Program-made: the position numbers and the translations under genes
Assembly: GCF_000524195.1 (NCBI RefSeq)
Contig: NW_020170382.1
Location: 630,856-694,855, forward strand
Direction of reading: 5' to 3'
Source: Echinococcus granulosus
Lineage: Eukaryota > Platyhelminthes > Cestoda > Cyclophyllidea > Taeniidae
DNA length: 64,000 bases
The notes under the pieces: model-generated
Told to the model about the DNA's origin: nothing
What the model saw: only the letters and a program-made list of their open reading frames with translations
Database searches by the model: none
Shown: positions 51,710 to 64,000 of the stretch, piece after piece
Layout of the letters: every line of letters begins with the position of its first letter
How positions within the stretch are numbered: the stretch's first letter is position 1

Positions 51710-52750
51710 ATTGTGGCGCGTCGAGACCTTGCTGAAGGTAAAAGAATAATGCTAGGATAGAATATGCATTGACGATGTGCAGAAGGGTTGAGGACCACTG
51801 ACATGTCCATGCCACCCAGCGAAAGTACAAAGGCAGCGCCTGAATTGCCCGCGTAACAGAAATGAAGAGTTGAACAAACAGTTGAGGTGTGACATCGTTT
51901 TCCTTCTGCTTTTAAGCGTTGACCCTACCGCTCCTCTTGGTTAACATCCCGCGTCGACCGTCACAGAGTAATAGGTGTTTTAAGAATAACACTTACCAAA
52001 CAACCGCACCAGTCATTGGATTCGCGTGCAACTGACCCGATGCTTGACTGCAACGGCACCGAACTCAATCCTGTTCTGGAAACGTATTAGAGAAGGGGGA
52101 CTGTGCTGGCCATCTTGGATGGTCATTGTTGGTTTTAAGAGTACTGGTCTAAAAGCAAAATCATTTAAAACAGGATGGTTTTTGAAGAATTTTTGCTTGA
52201 ATAAGGTTTTGCGTCTGATCATTCTCACTACCTCGTTCTTACTTCGGCGCTGCTCAGCTGTATTTTTCAGGGTTCTATACAGCTAGCGGGAAGGTGAAAT
52301 AGTTATTTCGTGTTTGACTAATTTACCTCTTCAAACAGGTACCGTAGACAGCTCCGTAATAAACTTTTACAGACGGTTTGCCGCTCACGGTAGTGGCTGA
52401 GGGTGTAGCGTCGTGTTCTAGCCTTCTGCTGGGGTCGTCACAGATTCTCTCATCCGCAACATATGCTCCTCTTCCGTCCAGCTAAGGTTTATTGCCCAGC
52501 GCTAGAAATCAGGGTACTGGCTCTATATGATCAGGTTTGCTTTTCACTGCCATTAATGTGACGCCCTGAGACTTCCCTATTTACGAGGGAAAACATAATA
52601 TTGGGGCCGAAAATTTGCTATCAAGGTACTGAAGAGCTGGAGTGGAGGTCACTGGCGTAGTCCGAAGACCATGAAGGGAAGAGCAATGTCGTGCCCTTCA
52701 GTGTCCGTGTATGCTAAACCAAGAGTTAAACAACAGAATTATTACAGGCG
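51710..52750 (+). mobile_element. A-B-A miniature element, intergenic
   Basis: First A about 51710-51895 (GCAGAAGGGTTGAGGACCAC, GAAAGTACAAAGGCAGCGCC), core about 51900-52550 (AACCGCACCAGTCATTGGAT, AGGTACCGTAGACAGCTCCG, GGGGTCGTCACAGATTCTCT), second A about 52553-52750 (GCCCTGAGACTTCCCTATTT, GAGTTAAACAACAG). No coding capacity. Confidence 0.7.
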
Positions 52751-55439
52751 TCCCTTTACTTCTTTATTAATTACATGAATTATAACGCTCTTGAAGCTGT
52801 ATAAAACTGACTTCTAATCTTGATACTAAAAGGCGTTTATTGCCGTGAATTCAAAATTAACCAAGTTCTGATTCTCAAATTAAGGCATAGACGATGCCGT
52901 TCCACGTCTTGACTTTATGCACTATTTGTTTAGGCATTCATCCTCTGTACCCTGCGGGAATTAGCATTTAATTTATTCACTGCAAGAATGTGGAACTAGA
53001 GCAACAATGCAAATCTGGAGCGCCATCTTTTTCAGAAAGTATTATTTATGAATGCTCCGGCTTCACCTATTTAGGGAACCATATTCATTTTGCGTACTGA
53101 ATAAAAAGGCACTTAATGAGAAGAGATTCGTTTCCCTTTCAAAGAACGCTAAATGATGGGGGCAACAAGATTTAGTTGAAAACCAAGGGGTCGCTGAAAT
53201 GTCTTTCACCCAACTAGGGCGGGGCTTCCCTCCAAATTGACACAGCCTCATTTCTCCCTTTTAAATAGGCTTGGACAAAATGCTTAAAAACGTAGTTACT
53301 TCGTGCCGCGAGTCACTTATTTTAGTAGCTTTTCTTCAACAATTTACCTCATATTCTCTATCAGGGCTACTGAAGCCTTTTTGATTTGTAAGTTAGACCT
53401 TTTTGGCGTAATGGGCTCAAGTGGAGGACACAACGCAGTTGCCGGTTTTTCGATGCACGCAATCATCTCTACGCACTTTTAAACGGGTAATGACTTGAAA
53501 TTTTAATTGACAAACGCTTGTGATCTTCAAAATAAGCGCTGGACAGCTGACTCACATAAGTTAGTGCGCTTTTTAAATGTCGACTCAATTTATTTTTGCT
53601 GATAATATTTCATTTGACTTCCTAGGATAAGTCGTAAGTGTTCAGGTATTAAAACGGTATTTGTTTGAGTTTTAATGGGTCGGTATAATGAGGCCCTGTC
53701 CAAGCCTGCGGCATCTCAGTTCGCCCTCGCTACTAGCATGTCCTATCTTCGGCGATGACGCTTAGCGGTGCCCTGGTGAGGGAGTCTGGTACAAAAGAAC
53801 AAAACGTCCCAATTTCTTTGGGCAGGCACCACACTTAAAAGACATGGAAATGAGGTATTTGCTGGGTATGACTGCACTTACGGCAATCCGGAAGGGGTAA
53901 CGACCCCTTAATTTTAGCTCTGCATATTGGCCGATAATAACGTGTAGCTATGCTCAGAAGAATCGAAACAGACCTTTAAAAACTGCTTACTAAGGTCTTG
54001 GAGCATAGCGATTCTACTCAGGCACTGTGGTTACGATACTCCACTTCGTCGTGTTATTTTCATGCAAGAATTCTTGTGGAAAGCAACAGGCGTATAAGGT
54101 ATAATCACCTTGGAAAATCTACCAACTCTTTGCAATGTTCCTCAGACAATTCTCTCTCGATTTGGTCCGTCCGCCATCCAAATCCCCTTAATGTCCTGCT
54201 AAAACAGGTAACATTCTTCTCCTGGCACGTATTCTTTGTGGCCCATTAATCAGGTGTCACATAACATCTAACCGCGGGGAGCACCTCAAAAATGGGAGAG
54301 GCTATGTAACAAATGCCTTCGTTATCAGCGTCACATTCATGTGACGCCCTATTTCACCTAACCCTGTAAACTTCCACTTACTCAAAAGGAAATGAATTTG
54401 ATGGGAAGGAAAAAGCAAGATAAAAGCAGTCACAGTAAAAATCTGTGCCGTGATAATCGAATTTCTACTGAGACCCTGGCCCAAGTATAGCCTTGATTAT
54501 GCGATCCCTTCGCTGTCCAGCGTCCGTTTATCGTCATAATGCGGTAAAAATCACCATCCGCGCTTAGATTCTCTCAGATTTTTTGCCCTTTGGCAGCAAC
54601 ACCTTCGTGGGAATTCGAATGGTTGCATTTGAAATGACTACTTTGGAATGACTACTTTAAGTGAATAAAGACGTCTGGAAAGGGGGATGGCTATTGGGGA
54701 ATTGGTAATAATTTGTAAACATGGCAAAAGTGGTTAAATTGCCTGTAGAATGTGACCAATTTTGATGATCAGAAGCTGAAGCCATGAAAGCGCTATATTG
54801 TGTTTTTCTCTAAAATTCTGTCAGATCGCCATTCTGTGCTTCTTGATTCATATTTCGTTCAGTTTAAATAGGGGACTCTACGATAAATGAAATGGTGCCT
54901 GTCATAAATTAACAGATGACCTGGTTCATGGAAGAGAATGGGTGCATATTTAGGGAAACGTCACACACAACCTTTTACCCGCAATCAGTCATCCATCCGG
55001 AGGACCCTAATCACTTCGGAGGAAATGCAAAAGGGCGTAGAGAGGAACAATTTTTTTCAACTCTATTAATAATTGAGAAGAAATCCAACTCCCTAACCAC
55101 CTTTATCCTTTATTTCTCCTCCGTGCAGCCAGTTTTGCCAGCAGGTTCCAAGCCCGACGGCCTTTCAAATTTGAAACGAACAGGTACTGCAGGGTTTTAG
55201 CATTGGGTTGCTTGAGCGCCAAGAACTTACTTCCTCTGTTTTAAAGGTTATTTTACTTGAGTTTAGCGCTTAGCTTTAATTAAGTAGTCATAATAAGAAG
55301 TTATTTTAGAATGAGTAAAAACGAAAATTAACCGGTGTAAGAACCGGGAAGGAGAGGTTTAAATAGACTCAACGTCAAAGCTATTTTGAGCCCACAAAAG
55401 TCTAATTATCGCCTATTGTAAGTAAATGTTTTGTGATGC

Positions 55440-55685
55440 TTTGGTAGTTTCTTTAGGTCCGGTTTTGAATACGCGGGAACCCAAGTCTTTGCAAACTGCG
55501 CTTCCACTCAACGTCATGGCCTCCGGGCCGTGCCGGTAGTCTCTCGGGCCTTCACCAGTGCAGCTCCCTGAGTCTTCCTTGGGTGAGGGCTGAGAGACTA
55601 CCGACATGACCTGGAGACCCTGTTGCCGAGCGGAAATACAACCTGTGGAGCCTTAGGTATCGCGTAATCAAACTAGAAAGGTGAG
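55440..55685. repeat. Head-to-head pair of module A copies forming an inverted repeat
   Basis: The left half (about 55440-55560) is a minus-oriented module A and the right half (about 55565-55685) a plus-oriented one. GGTAGTCTCTC near 55536 and GAGAGACTACC near 55592 are perfect reverse complements, and flanking GCC.TTCACC and GGGTGAGGGC also pair. A transcript could fold into an imperfect stem. Confidence 0.6.
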
Positions 55686-56980
55686 CTAGATGATATAAAT
55701 GAGGGTGTCATACTATCTAAAACTGTCAAAAATCCGGCGCTCGATGTTCTGCCAGTGGTAAACAAAAATCTTATCAACATGGAACCCAGCCAAAATACTT
55801 AAAAGCCATATTTTTTTTTGGGGAAAATCCAACTCAGGGAGGAAGCGTATAGCAGTCACCGATTTTCCAAATCAAAAATTTAGCTACTGTCTAAATTTTT
55901 TACGATGACTTTGGCTTTTACAATGCTTGCGGTGTCGTACTCGAAAAAAAAATACTTGAAGCAGATTAAAGAGGACGGTAAGAAGGTTATACTAGCAGTT
56001 GCATAAAGCCAAAGTAGAAGGTTTGTCTACGCAAGTCTCTAAATGCCAGCCATACCCTGTTAAGGAAATTTTTAGTAATTTACAAAAGAATAGACTTTAC
56101 CCATGCGATTTTAAGTGCTAGCTTCTAAATTTCACATGCATCAATTCATTGCAAGTCAAAATTTGAATAGAACTGTTTACAGAATACCTGATTTCCAAAT
56201 GCGATGAAACTGTGAAGATTTAACAGATTACTTAATTTTACTTTTGACATTACGGGCACTTGGACCACCACAAACTGTACTTGCGCGTCATGAGCCTCTC
56301 AGTCCTTCTACATTAAAAAATACACTTTCTGTTATGTCACAGTGGATTATTGCAACTTTAGAAGAACACTGGAGGCTGAAAAAGTTACACTCACTTTGTG
56401 TATCAAGAATATATTCTCAAATTCGTTTGCTCTTGGGGGAGTAATCCTTGCGAATATTGAAACCAAAAGTCGAAACCTGAAATAAAACACTCGCTAATTA
56501 AAAGCTTGCCTAAAAAGTTATTACGGCTGACTTTGCCTTTATGAAAAAGCTACTATGTGGGAGAGGGGATCGTCCTGGGAGCAATTTGGTTTAGTTAAGG
56601 AATTCGTAAGCCAAAAAAATTTTCAAAGTTTAGAAAGTAATGTCATGCTTGGCACCACTTTAGTAGCGGCTTTGTTAGTTTATTAAACCTTTTGTTTTTT
56701 GATCTCTTTACCTAGCTTTAAAAATTTTAAACATGGGCTTTTGTTTATAATGCTGCACTCGACACGCGGTTAAGTCTAGTCGGGGAGCATTTGTGCGGTT
56801 TGTCTGATCACACATCAGTTTTCTCTGGGCAATTTGCTTGTGGTAAAATAACCACGCATTTATGCCTAACATCTTCCGTCTTCTTGAAACTTTTTTTTAG
56901 TCTTTGACATGGAACTTTGTTACTACACTCTTAATTCACTACTTCCGTTCTAGGGCATCTACCCCCTGCAACTTGTTTTA

Positions 56981-56995
56981 TTTGCTTTTCACTAG
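56981..56995 (+). promoter_or_regulatory. Probable 3' splice site just ahead of the DHX38 start codon
   Basis: TTTGCTTTTCACTAG ends at 56995, leaving an 8-base leader before ATG. Such a short distance suits a spliced-leader acceptor, or the end of a 5' UTR intron. No matching 5' exon was identified. Confidence 0.4.
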
Positions 56996-57003
56996 CTTAA
57001 AGT

Positions 57004-64000
<6,997 letters not shown>

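Larger units (their letters stand above)
48702..56980. other. Intergenic region between Elk and DHX38
   Basis: No gene recognised. It holds the Elk 3' UTR of unknown length, a solo module A (minus, 49190-49350), a 100-N gap (50053-50152), an A-B-A element (51710-52750) and a head-to-head A pair (55440-55685). The rest is unassigned. Confidence 0.7.

Overview
This is eukaryotic, animal nuclear DNA. It is moderately AT-rich, its two genes are interrupted by GT-AG introns, and it carries two 100-N assembly gaps (39460-39559 and 50053-50152). The first gene, an Elk-type (KCNH3/4/8 class) voltage-gated potassium channel, is an animal family. Three things are compatible with a flatworm, possibly a tapeworm with a large repeat-rich genome: very short introns (64-78 nt) mixed with introns up to 8.9 kb, pyrimidine-rich 3' splice sites only a few bases ahead of a start codon, and miniature terminal-repeat elements. 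That placement is an inference and no species can be named from the sequence alone.

Layout. 1-8890 is non-coding and holds several copies of a dispersed repeat. 8890-8945 is a promoter-like patch in which two opposed CCAAT boxes flank a GC box. 9162-48701 (+) is the Elk channel gene. I could place 13 exons with consistent splice phases: 3738 coding nt, 1245 residues. The order is N-terminal cap and PAS domain, a long Ser/Gln-rich linker, S1-S6 with an SVGFGN filter, C-linker and cyclic-nucleotide-binding-homology domain, a low-complexity tail, and a C-terminal coiled coil. 48702-56995 is intergenic and rich in the same repeat. 57004 to the window end (+) is the 5' part of a DHX38/PRP16-type DEAH-box splicing helicase: nine exons and 972 residues, with the tenth exon beginning at base 64000.

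Repeat family. The most unusual content is a dispersed non-coding family not explained by the genes. Each complete copy has a terminal module A (roughly 130-210 bp) at both ends, in direct orientation, around a core B of about 650-750 bp. Six A-B-A copies are visible (about 2295-3410 minus; 5540-6510, 34790-35745, 41640-42720, 45560-46560 and 51710-52750 plus), along with solo A modules, a partial copy, and one head-to-head A pair at 55440-55685. In the copy at 5540-6510 both terminal modules lack the same internal segment, as expected if both ends were copied from one template. This looks like a TRIM (terminal-repeat retrotransposon in miniature) or a similar non-autonomous element. Terminal identity, target-site duplications and a primer-binding site were not established by eye.

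The two genes have no evident functional link. One encodes a plasma-membrane ion channel and the other a nuclear spliceosome ATPase. They share a strand and are 8.3 kb apart.
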